NCBI RefSeq assembly: GCF_001039355.2
Contig: NW_019773556.1
Coordinates: forward strand, 1 to 61,702
Source: Lingula anatina
Taxonomy: Eukaryota > Brachiopoda > Lingulata > Lingulida > Lingulidae
DNA length: 61,702 nucleotides
Direction of reading: 5' to 3'
Part shown: positions 22,401 to 33,609 of the stretch, in pieces
How the letters are laid out: every line of letters begins with the position of its first letter
Position numbering within the stretch: position 1 is the stretch's first letter
Made by a program: the position numbers and the translations under genes
Notes under the pieces: model-generated
Told to the model about the DNA's origin: nothing
Databases searched by the model: none
The model's input: only the letters and a program-made list of their open reading frames with translations

Positions 22401-25400
22401 TATAGACATGCTGGATAGAGAGAGAGACCTTCAGATAGAAATCATGTTTGCTCAATGGAAGTAAAAACCCAGTGTTACACTATTGCAGGTGCCCCTGTTG
22501 GAGGCATTGGCTGTGGCACCATAGGCCGAGGGTTCAAGGGAGAATTCTGCAGGTTTCAGATGGTCCCTGGCATCTACCAGTGGCATGTGGTGGAAGCTAA
22601 TCAGGTAAGGAAACGGTTATATTTTTATATATGCCCAAATTATAAAACAAATTGTTGCTTTGGCTATTGAAAGCATACTACTAGCTCAGTTGCAGTATCA
22701 AACCCATTGCAAGAAGTAGTAGTTGACCACTGTTTGTGATATACAAGAGCCTCATAGTCTCAGTGATAAGGTATGTAACTTTCTTCCAGTTCACAGTGTG
22801 TGTAAGGAGGAAAGGACAAACAGTGTATCAGCAGGTGTTGTCCCCCCACAGACCCAAGGGTCCTGGGCTCACTGCCTGGAATTGGGCCTTTCATGGAGAG
22901 TATGCCACCTATCATGCCCTATATCCTAGGTCTTGGACAGCGTATGACTTGCCAGGCCAGAATATACGGTTAATCTGTAGACAGGTTTCTCCAGTATTCC
23001 CTCATGATTATAAGGTAAGTTGTATATATGTATGCAGATTCTTTCACATTTATTTGTTGGATGTATAGAGCAGGGTGCCTCCACTTTCCTCATATGTAGA
23101 CAAATTTGATTTTGCTATCAGTGATGGGGGAATTGGAAGAGAATGTTTAATTTTGTGCCAAAATCTTTTTTGCTTAATAACCTTTTTCGACACCAGGTAC
23201 TAAGAGTCTACAGCCTGAAAAAAATCAAAGAAAATGTGGTCATGTTCATTCTGAGTTATTTGTATTTAAGACCACCAGTCTTCCAGCAGCTATCTAATCC
23301 AGCTGGTGGTACATACCCAGGAGATGGCAACATCTCTCTGATCCTCTAGTTATTTTACATATTCTAGGACACCAGTCTTCCAGCAGCTGCCTTCATATGG
23401 AGCATAGAAAACCAGGGTAGTGAGCCTGTAGATGTCAGCATAATGTTCACATTCAAGAATGGTCAGGGTATTCGGGAGGACAAGAAGGGTGGAGTGTGGA
23501 ATGAACCCTTTGAATCCACACACAATGCAACCAAGGTCTCTGGTGTCATGATACATCAGACATTCAAAGAAATGGGATGTACTTATGCTGTGGCTGCCTC
23601 TCACAGGGTATGTTGATGCTGGTTTTACCTGATAACATGGTGCTATAATATTAAAAACAGATAGAATATAGAGTAGAGATTAATAATATGTCTTGTATTA
23701 CATTGTATGAATAACATGTAAGGAAAGTTTGTTTTAAGGATAACCTTGGCGTAAGGCATCATAGGATGCTCATTTATTGTAACAAAACTGTACTATTTTT
23801 GATAATTTCCAGGAGGGAGTGCATGTAAGTCACAAAGTCTCCTTTGACCCTAACAGTCCTGCTGTGAATGTGTGGCGAGATCTTCTGGAGGACGGGGAGC
23901 TGGATTCATGTCCAGGTAGTGTGGTAGATGTGCCATTGTGTTAGGTGTTCTCAATGTCTCAGCTGTGCTTAGATATACCAGTGTGCTACATATGCCTTTG
24001 TATTAGGTTCACTATATATATATAGATCTTTTAGTTTTATCATTGTGTGTGTGTGTACTATGTGGAGCAGTTGTAATATGGTTAATGTTCCATTATATAA
24101 AATGTAGAAGCATTTTTTATCAAGAGGTCTGGATAATCTAATATTTCATTGATTTTGTGTTCCCCAACATTATCCCCATTGTTTGCCTTCAGACCCTAGT
24201 CCAAAGACTTCTAGAGGCCAGGAACTTGCCACAGCTGTGTGTGCCAAATGTCATGTAAAGCCTCAAAGTACACAGCAAATGGACTTTAGTCTTACATGGG
24301 ACATGCCTGTGATATACTTTGGTGCCAAGGAGCAGTTGTACTGCAGGTATATTCTGTTAGATGTGAATGTGGCTTTTAAAGTAGATAGTGTTAGGTGTGA
24401 CACTTGTACTAGTTCATTGTGTTAGGTGTGACACTTGTACTAGTTAATTGTGTTAGATGTGATAATTGTACTAATTCTTCATGTCAGGTGTGATAGTTGT
24501 GCTGGTTCATTGTGTTGAATGTTGAACTTGATGACGTTTTGCAGATTTTTGATTGGTATCTTATGTTAGACAAGGTAAAGCATTCTTTTTTGATAACTGT
24601 GCTGTGAAGTCCTTCAGTTTGATAGTTTTCAAGAAACTGACAGGTGTTTTAGAACATATTTATCACATTTCCATCATAAGATTTTGCATGTTTTTGTTTG
24701 GCAATTTATTACATGATATAAGTTGATCTCAAATGCTCACTTTCTCGTCCCCTTCCAGGCGGTACACTCGCTGGTTTGGCAGTTCAGGGAATGCCTCTCC
24801 TCATCTGGCCAGCCACACACTGAACAACTATCATATATGGGAGAAGAAGATTGATGAATGGCAGAAACCAATTGTACAGAATAGGTAGTTTTATATATAC
24901 ACCATGTTACATTGTACTTAATATTAATGTATTTAGATGGAATAAGGAGTACTAAAAAGTTCTGAAGAGTGCATTTTAAGGCTTGTTTACCCAAAGCTTG
25001 ACAAGAAGAAAAAATTCTCAGCTGTGTCCTGCATAATATATAGCATCCTCAGCACTCTGCCATAAGTTCAATTTCCTCAAATCCTTGCCACTCATATTTT
25101 CCTGTATTGTAAATAACTATTTGAAACCATCGTTATTGTGTACTCTATGTATGTCTTGACTCCTTGTGAAAGTTTCACACTTGTTTTCCCTAAGGCACCT
25201 CCCTGACTGGTATAAGTCTGCCCTGTTTAACGAGCTCTACTTTGTGAGTGATGGGGGCACCGTTTGGGTGGACAAGATGGCACACAAAAATGGTTTCCAG
25301 GATTCGAAAGCAGACACACCTCCCAGAGTAGAAGATGCTCAGAAAGATGTCAGAGACAACCCTCTAGAACAAGAGTATGGAAAGTTTGGGTATTTAGAAG

Positions 25401-27336
25401 GTAACATGATATGACCTTTCCTTTTGATCCACATTTATTTATTTATTTATTTATTTTACTTTTGTTTGATATTTTTTGCATCGGCAAAACTATTGATAGA
25501 TGCATCAGTTTTAATAGTAATGTTGAGAAGCATGTGAATAATGTTGTTGTTTAAGTGTGAATGGTTTCAAACCTAATTGCCATGTTCTTTTTTCCAGGCC
25601 AGGAATACAGGATGTACAATACCTATGATGTCCATTACTATGCATCATTTGCCCTGATAATGCTGTGGCCAAAACTACAACTCAGTCTTCAGTATGACTT
25701 GGGTAAGTGCACAGGTGCCCTGGCGATAAAACTGACAAATTGTGATGATACAAGATGTAAAATATATCTATCACGAAATGAACTTAAATGATAATAAAGA
25801 ATTTACTAATAGATCTTTAAACACTGTTTTTACATATCTCTACTGCAGCTATGGACATACCAAGAGAAGATCTGACACGTTTCAAATTCTGCATGGATGG
25901 CAATGTAGATGTGGTCAAAGCAAAGAACTGTGTACCTCATGATGTTGGTGACCCAGGTAAAACTGTTGCACCTAACACAGTCATAGTAACATGTATCTTA
26001 CACATATTGTCTAATGTCTCACTTTCTCAGCTCAGTGTGTCCTGTTTGAACATAACAGACTACTGTATGTATCACACCCACATCATACTCTGCTGAAATG
26101 AATTGTTATAAACCAAACTAGCTGAAATTGTTTGTTATTAACCAAAGAATATGAAATTGTGTTTGAAATTAACCAAATATTATGAATTTTTTTTGTAATA
26201 AACCAAACAAGCTGAAATTGTTTGAAATAAACTAAACAAGCTGAAATTGTTTGTAATAAACCAATCCAGCAGACTTTTTTTTTTTCGTAATAAAGCAAAC
26301 AAACTGAAATTGCTTCTATCTCCAGAGGACGAGCCATGGATCAGAACAAACTGTTATGCAATCCATGCCACCCATGACTGGAAGGATCTCAACCCAAAGT
26401 TTGTACTTCAGGTGTACAGAGACTATCATATAACCAAGGACCATGCCTATATGAAAAGCATGTACCCATGTGCCAAGGTGAGGATTTTTTCCTACTATAC
26501 AAGGACTGTCATACTTTTAAGCAAATATGAGACATTTTCTAGTTTTATGAATGTGCGCCAGGGAAATTCATGTATGATTATCTTGTTGTAGGCTGTGACA
26601 GACAGTTGTCTGAGGTTTGATCATGATGGAGATGGCCTGATTGAAAATGGTGGATTTGCAGACCAGACGTATGATTCCTGGTCTATGACAGGTGCCAGGT
26701 GAGTGGAAACCCTGTCACACCTGACATAATTTACGCATCCAAAACACGGGTGCACTTAACACAATGCCACAATTTATACATCCCAAACACAGGTGCACCT
26801 AACACAATGTGACAGCTTATACCCATTTTTATGTAGAAACACTTAACAATCAACATTTTTTAGTTTAATTTATCATCAATTAATACTGGAAATTGATTTT
26901 AAACAATACAATATTTTGTTTCTAATGACTATTTAAACTTTGTTATAAACCTTAATTTACCCAGTCAACACTGTCAAAGTATTGGTTTAACTCACCCATG
27001 TACACTTGATGTACTGTGATGGTTTTCAGTGCATATTGTGGAGGTTTATGGCTGGCTTCACTGCACTTGATGTGCCTAATGGCAAGACAGCTGGGTTACT
27101 ATGGAGACGAAAAGAAATATAAGGAAATACTGGACAAAGGCAAAATCTCCTTTGAGAGAAAACTGTGGAATGGTATGTGAAAAAAAAGAAACTAGTATTG
27201 TTCATGCTTTAGATTCAACAACTTTTTTAAGACTGATTAACAAAAATTGATGTGATTCTAATAGTTCATTATTAATTTCATATCATATATATTTGTTTGA
27301 TCATCATATATTTGTTTGATCAGTTCTTTTTATCTA

Positions 27337-27389
<53 letters not shown>

Positions 27390-28408
27390 TTATTTATTTT
27401 TGTGATATTATAGGTCAGTATTACAACTACGACTCTGCAGGTAAGAAACATTCGGACAGCATCATGGCGGACCAGTTGTGTGGACACTGGTACCTAAAGG
27501 CATCTGGAGTGGCAGATGACACAGTAAGCCCATTCATTTCTTCTTCCATTTTACGCAAATTAGCAGACAACAAGTCAGAAGATAAGGATTAGTTCTAGAC
27601 AAAAATGCCTTCCCAATTCTTTTGTTCATTTGTTTTTGTTGTCTTTTATTACAGATATTCCCAGCAGACCATGTGAAAACTGCTCTAAGGAGCATTTACA
27701 AATACAACGTTCTACCTTTCAAAAATGGCACCATGGGAGCTGTAAATGGTGCTCGGCCCTCTGGGAAGGCTGACACCTGCGCAGTGCAGTCCGAAGAGTT
27801 CTGGACAGGGGTGAACTACGCCTTAGCTGCTAGCATGATACAAGAGGTGAGTGATGGTGATGCATATGAAAGATTATTATGCTCACTCTTAAATAATAAT
27901 GTTTATCCCAATGATAACTTAATTAATTGATTAACTGATGGAGACAGATGTGTATTGTTTATTTTTCATATCAGAAAATATACTGTTTACTTAGCATCTA
28001 AGCATTTTTATGTTTCACCTCATTTTAGTCTATAAAAGAAACACAAGGTATCAAACTTGAAAAAGAAGAATAAACAGTTTTCTGTGAAAACTGATGGCTG
28101 AATATTTCATCTGTTGTCAGGGTATGTTGGAGGAGGGGTTCAAGGTGGCCCAGGGTGCCTACCACACCCTGTATGAATCCTGGGGCCTGGGATTCCAGAC
28201 ACCAGAGGCTTACTTTGAGAACAACAGGTACAGGTCACTGGGTTACATGAGACCCCTCAGTATATGGGCAATGCAATGGGCACTGGAGAAATACCATCCT
28301 GAGCTGATGAAAGGGGAACAGCCGGAAGCAGGGGGTGACTCACGTGGATTAACAGGGGGTGGAGATGAAGCTAAGAGACAGAACACACACAGTGAAAAGA
28401 ATATATGA
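18947..28408 (+). CDS. GBA2: Non-lysosomal glucosylceramidase (GBA2), GH116 family
   Basis: Cleaves glucosylceramide to glucose and ceramide at ER/Golgi and plasma membranes. Exons: 18947-19119, 21825-21913, 22489-22604, 22790-23014, 23368-23607, 23813-23915, 24193-24346, 24759-24884, 25195-25400, 25598-25702, 25849-25956, 26326-26477, 26592-26698, 27030-27172, 27414-27523, 27655-27846, 28121-28408. Every phase agrees and the product is 878 aa (human 927). The start ATG 18947 (GACATGG) is the first in-frame Met. N-terminal domain: [47 protein letters not shown]. Catalytic domain: [72 protein letters not shown]. The Glu in FNELYF (about 422) and the Asp in VYRD (about 581) should be nucleophile and acid/base, from memory of the family. 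It ends with the conserved [13 protein letters not shown] and a divergent tail. The model appears intact. Confidence 0.96.
19120..21824 (+). other. GBA2 intron 1
   Basis: Largest GBA2 intron (2.7 kb). It holds a poly-T run at about 19279-19303 and a (TTTC)n/(TTTA)n tract at about 19455-19505. No conserved exon seen. Confidence 0.6.
23916..24010. repeat. Degenerate minisatellite at the GBA2 exon 6 donor
   Basis: Intron 6 opens GTAGTGTGGTAGATGTGCCA and continues with diverged units TTGTGTTAGGTGTTC and CAGTGTGCTACATATG, starting at the first intron base. Confidence 0.65.
24347..24530. repeat. Minisatellite at the GBA2 exon 7 donor
   Basis: Intron 7 begins GTATATTCTGTTAGATGTGA and holds at least four copies of a roughly 38-bp unit GTGTTAGGTGTGACACTTGT + ACTAGTTCATT. 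The array starts at the splice site itself. Confidence 0.85.
25957..26325. repeat. GBA2 intron 11, filled by two repeat arrays
   Basis: The donor is followed within 15 bp by GCACCTAACACAGTCATA, the complement of the recurring core. From about 26097 to 26315 there are about six copies of a 30-37-bp unit of the type AACCAAACAAGCTGAAATTG + TTTGTAATA. The array runs into the polypyrimidine region of the exon 12 acceptor (26324-26325), so most of this 369-bp intron is tandem repeat. Confidence 0.8.
26699..26825. repeat. Minisatellite at the GBA2 exon 13 donor
   Basis: About 58-bp unit, two full copies: ACGCATCCAAAACACGGGTG... and ATACATCCCAAACACAGGTG..., each with GCACTTAACACAATG or GCACCTAACACAATG. 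Starts within 15 bp of the donor. Confidence 0.8.
27341..27413. repeat. (TA)n and (TTTA)n tract ending at the GBA2 exon 15 acceptor
   Basis: About 22 TA repeats followed by TTTATTTATTTATTTTTGTG and then ATATTATAG at the splice acceptor. Here the microsatellite supplies the region in front of the acceptor. Confidence 0.9.
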
Positions 28409-28982
28409 ATATACCATTTTGATATGACAGAATAAGAACAGAGCTATTTGTAACTAGCCATATGCTATTAGATATTTAGAATTGGTATGTGGTGGAAAAA
28501 TTATTTAGAGACACCAGGACAAGACAAGACAGGAATTACTGGTGGAATTATGTGCACAAGTCATATATTTGTCATACTTACATCAAAGCATTGTTTCTTT
28601 CCATTAGCATTTCTTTGGTCATGGCCCAGGCGTGGTTTGACCTCTTCGAGACTGTGATTTAGACTGTCTCATTCTAGAGAAGTTAGTGGCAATATATGCA
28701 TTTAGAACAGAGACAGTTTTAACATGTAGTTTTTTTTTTCTTTCAAGTAAATCATGAACAAATTAATTTGCATGAAGAATGATAAAAATAACCTCCTTTC
28801 TGCCAAAATGTAGCATTGTGTATCATGATGGAATGTGATGCAGTGAATGAAAAAAGGTATAAAATTTAAGAATATTCCATTAATGTGCAGTTAGATTTTG
28901 CCCCCATTTCACATTAGAATTAAAACTGTAACATTCATAGGCAGCCTGTAAACTAAGTCAGAACCCTATTTAAATATGGTCC

Positions 28983-29268
28983 CATTTAGAATGAGAAGAT
29001 CCGAGTGCTAACTGGTCCATGGCTTAAATATGGCATGGAAGGAAGACTGCTTAATCCTGTAATGGTCTCTCCGCCTCTCACATGCCTTCCCACGCATCGT
29101 CCTTGCAGGGGCACAGTAATTTTAATCTCAACTCCATTCAACCAGACGTATGGAAAGGCGTTTGAAAGGCGGAGAGACTATTACAGGTTTAAGCAGTCTT
29201 CTTTTCATGTAGGGTCGGCCATACTTGAGCCTTGGACCAGTTGATACTGGAATCTTCTCATTCTGAAT
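28983..29268. mobile_element. Near-palindromic foldback element downstream of GBA2
   Basis: Left arm from about 28983 (TTTAGAATGAGAAGATCC) to about 29103, right arm about 29148-29268; the reverse complement of the right arm matches the left at most positions, with blocks such as AGAATGAGAAGAT, AACTGGTCCA, GAAGACTGCTTAA and GTCTCTCCGCCT. Loop about 45 nt. It lies 575 nt past the GBA2 stop, so a long 3' UTR would contain it. It looks like a foldback MITE; a hairpin RNA role is possible. Confidence 0.75.
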
Positions 29269-32200
29269 GGCCCCTATGTCTTTACCAAAGAAGGAAATTT
29301 ATTTATAGTAACATATAGGCGGTATATAATAGTGATGTAAGTTAATTTCAGTATTGATTACCTAAGATTTATCTCACTACCAGAGAGGTGTCTTCACCTT
29401 TACATCAACAGTGTCTGTTGATTGAAAATTATATCTGAAATCTTTCATAGCCACCAAGAAAGAAGTTCTTGTCTCACTCATGTTGGATCTTGCCAAAATG
29501 ATATTGTTTTGACTACAGCTGAAACCTCTCGGTTAAAGTTTTTTACAGATGTTTTAAGCTGTTTTACAATGCTTTATAGAGTATTTATCAACTTGTTATT
29601 CAAATATACTGGTATGTTGAGGTCACGTTCCTCATTTAACACTTGAAATAGGCCATTCAGGAAATACTTCTGTACTTCACTCAAATTTCAATCTCTTACC
29701 ATTAATATATGCTACAATTGATTGCGTCATTTCACCTTTGTCTGGTTTGTCTGTTTATTTTCAGCTAAAATGTGGCCATTTAACTACCATTTTATCTTTA
29801 TAGTTGAGTTTAAAAACATTTTTTAAATGAAATTTGACCATTTAACGCAAGTTGCATGTACTGTTATAGAATCTCCTCCTCTGTTTAGTGCAGTCATAAG
29901 CACTACTGTTCATACATATAACATATTTGTATGCTTTTATAAAATGATTTCTGATAGTGCAATTTTATGTGAGTGAAAATGTGTGTATAGTTGTGTATTC
30001 TCTGCAGTTTGGAAATTTTGGAGTAATTTTTATAGAAATTGCATTTTAAAATATTACACAGAACAAGTAGCATCTAATGAATCTAACACCTTGGGGGTTT
30101 TTGCTGTTTGTTGTTTGTTGGTAAGCAAAATAATACTATATAGTAAAACTGAGTATTTTAGATTAAATTACATTGAAAAAAAGTTATCAAATTATTTGTT
30201 TAATAGACTGCATCCTTGTTAGTTCTAATGATGGTTTAGTACCATTATTGTATATAATCTGGTGTATCTATGCAATATATAACCATAGTAGTGAGTGGGT
30301 GCAGTGCAGTGCTGTGTATGGGAGATTGCAGACACTACTGGGACTCTAAGCACAATTTACTGACCATCTTTTTCTTCTACCTGATACAGTGTGGAATCAG
30401 AATTAATTCAAAAATAAAAATAACAACATATATCCTTCCAAGTGTTTATTAGAGTTAATATATGATAAGTATGCAGTAATCCACAACCACCATAAATACA
30501 GTGTGCCAATGAAATAAATCTCCAAACTCACTCTGGGACCCAACAACTTGTTTAAGGTCCCAGTGTTCTAGTCATACCAGTTCACACACAACATAAACAA
30601 CCAGTTAGCGAGAGTAAGTTCACCAATTTACAAATAAAATTTTATACCTGACGAATTAACAAATCGAGGTAACATCCAAGGTAAATGTGAAGAAAGACAG
30701 ATAAGACTTACTGACCAAAACTAATGGTGGTAACAATGAAGTCCCAATTCATAAGCCTTTGTCTGGCATTCACTACCCTATACTACACATACCTTCTATA
30801 TTCAATGAGGACAAAAGGAATTAAGAAGATAACAAAAATAAGACTTACTTTATTCATAACAGCTGTTGAAATAAAATGGAGATTCATAAACATGGCAGTG
30901 GTTACCAAAAGTGCGTCAAAAAGCAGAATAATGAAATGAAATGCTGACATTATTTAAAATAATGCCTGTAAAATGTACTGAAATAAATAACACTTGATAA
31001 TAAATAACAGAACTGATGTGGTGCACTAACCACAGATGAAATAAAACAAATCCATCTATCTTACCTCACGTAGCTGTCATTTTAACTTTTCTGTAAAAGA
31101 TACTTGATTTACTTGTAACAAAACTACAGTGATCCCGAAAAGGAGACATTTGCCCCATGATTTTTTCATATACTTAACTGATCCAAATTAAAAGTCACTG
31201 TTCATAAATCTTAACTTCAAATTAACTTGTGATCAAGATCTATATTATGGGAACATTAATTATGTATTTCAGCTTCTAATAATATAAGATTCTTGTGTTA
31301 GAGTAAAACAAGTTTAAAAGTAGAGACCATTAAATGCCTACCTACTATCTACTGAACCTTGGCAAAGAACAGACTGAAAAAGCAGCAGGTTAACACACAA
31401 ATATCCATTTTTGAATTAATATTGACTGATTGCATGCTGCAATAACAATCATTTCACCCATAAACTTACTTTAAAATATTTACAATACACCCCCATCCTG
31501 GGATGCTGGTGTTACATACATACATCTACATGTTAAGTTGCATTGTTGATGTATTGAGCACTGTTCTGCTGCCAGTAGCCAGGAGCAGGCTTTTTCTTGG
31601 TCATTAGCCAATCCCTGTCCTGTGCCTGGATATCTGAATTGTTCTAGAGGCTTGTGGCTGTATCATTATCGTAGCATAATTTAGCAGATTTATCAGGCTG
31701 GATTGGCAAAAGTAAATAAATAAATGAAGAAATAAATAAATTAAATAATCTATCCTGCCATGCATATCTAGCATGTAAAATTACTGCTTGCTATGTTTTT
31801 GAATTACATCATTTTTGATCTTATGACAGAAATGTCAAGTTTATTTGTTTATTTTTTATCCTTAAGCTTCACATATAAAACAAAAAAGCAGTGTCATCAA
31901 CCTCTTTAAAAAAAGAAAAAAAAAAGATGAAAAAAACATAATTTATGCAGTGTTTTTTGTTCTTTGGTAAAATTTCTTAATTGTGATAACTTAAAGATGA
32001 TCTACTGACCATACCTATAACACACAATTTTTGACCACTAATTTACTAGGAATGCAATGCAGCACAGCATAATTTGGCCTGAAGCAGTGTTAACAACAGT
32101 GCTGTTGTTAGAAAGCTGACATTTGGCAAAGTAGTCCTTAACTATACACTGGCTCTGCTGGAAAGCTAGCATATATTTGTTAAGACCTCAAATACAAATT

Positions 32201-33504
32201 ATATTACTTCAACAGTGCAGAGATTTAAGTTATGAGGAACCTACATTTGTAAGTGCTTCAAGTCTTTTATATATTTACAATTTTTATCTACATGATACTT
32301 AGCAACTGCATGCTAACTTGTTCCGTCTCCCTCTTACCCATTCCCATTTTTATACATATATGATACAGAACATGTACTATGATAGCTAGTATCAAAGCAA
32401 TAAAACGAGAATAAGTATTTGAAAAAAGAAGCTAGTCAACGCCATGTTCCTTCTGTTTTCCTTTCTACAAAGTAAAAAAAGAGCATGGATACCACATATC
32501 ATATAACTGTTGAATGCCTCTTTACAAATCCCATATCTCCACTACATACATGCTTATATTAAGATTACACACCATAGTTAGGAATATTTAATAAATTACA
32601 TGAATATTTTTTCGACCCATATACCTGGAGGACTTTGTTCAGAAATTATTGAACTTATAAACATGTTTCTTATTTGAAAAATTAAGAATTTGTTGTAGTT
32701 TGATGTGGTGATCAGTGATGACTAACAGCAGGTAGACAGTGACAGTGTGTTAGATGTGACAGTGTGTTAGTGTGACAGTGTGTTAGGTGTAATAATGTGT
32801 TAGGTGTAATGTGATTGCATCATGTTTGTGATTATATGTTGAATGAAAGCATGTTTTTTCCAAACAGTGTGTTTAGTTGTGTCATGTTACACTGCTTGAC
32901 TGGTTTCTGACAATGTTATGTGTAAACGTTTTGACTCCTGAATGTTTTAAAATAGTAAATTTAACACTGAAGTGACCATGACAGGGTTACCTGCAATGAT
33001 TACTTGAGTAAAACCATCAAGTGACATTTTTTTTTTGGTGTCCAACTGAATGACTAGTGAAAGCAGTTCCCGGAAGCTCATTACGTCGGACACTAAAACA
33101 ACTAAGTACACTAAGTAGTTCTACTGAGAAACTAATTGGCCTTTAGCTATATACAAAGCAGACACTCACATAACAAGTGCAGAAGAATTATGCTTAAGTA
33201 ATATATCTCCTCTTCTCTCTCTCTCTCTTTCCATCAGTACTGTATAATGTTTGAGCTGCCATAAGGACATGACCGTTGCTGGACACAGAAAATGACCACT
33301 GCTGTATGTGGTATATATATATATACAAGGTTGTCATAGAGACATAAATCCTGCAGACACTGTACTCCACTCATAATACTTGTTGCACTGTAGGTAGCAG
33401 TTTTTTTTTTTAATTTGCCCAGCATTTCACCTGTTGTTATTGTTGTTGTTGTTGTTTTACCTGAACTCTATACTAGTTAAGTCTATTGTATCCCAGCCTG
33501 TTAT
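29269..33504. other. Intergenic region between GBA2 and hexokinase
   Basis: GBA2 and hexokinase converge here. A perfect AATAAA for GBA2 first appears at 30413-30418, and an ATTAAA variant at 28919-28924. No coding similarity recognised. A (AAATAAAT)-like tract at 31715-31745 follows an unrecognised segment and could be the tail of a retroelement. Minisatellite copies at 32735-32830 are listed separately. Confidence 0.5.
32735..32830. repeat. GTGTTAGGTGTGACA minisatellite, intergenic copy
   Basis: Five tandem units of 15-19 bp: GACAGTGTGTTAGATGT, GACAGTGTGTTAGTGT, GACAGTGTGTTAGGTGT, AATAATGTGTTAGGTGT. This is the cleanest version of the core that recurs near splice donors elsewhere in the window. 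Confidence 0.85.
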
Positions 33505-33609
33505 TCATATTAGTCCATTCCTCTTTTGTTCATCACGTATCCTGCATGCAACGGCCGCCACTAACGCAGCACCTTTTCCACTCCCATCATGAGATAACAT
33601 GATTTTGAA
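33505..33609 (-). CDS. HK: Hexokinase alternative last exon A
   Basis: Acceptor TCTTTCAG at 33610-33617, phase 0. It encodes [20 protein letters not shown], then [14 protein letters not shown] and TGA. It is homologous to exon B over the same conserved segment but has a different tail, 34 residues in all. Both exons lack stops or frameshifts inside the conserved part. Confidence 0.88.
   Translation of the reverse strand, partial: FKIMLSHDGSGKGAALVAAVACRIRDEQKRNGLI

Noticed and set aside
29005-29244. 79-codon open frame downstream of GBA2
   Set aside because: It lies entirely in a foldback hairpin element and has no domain similarity.
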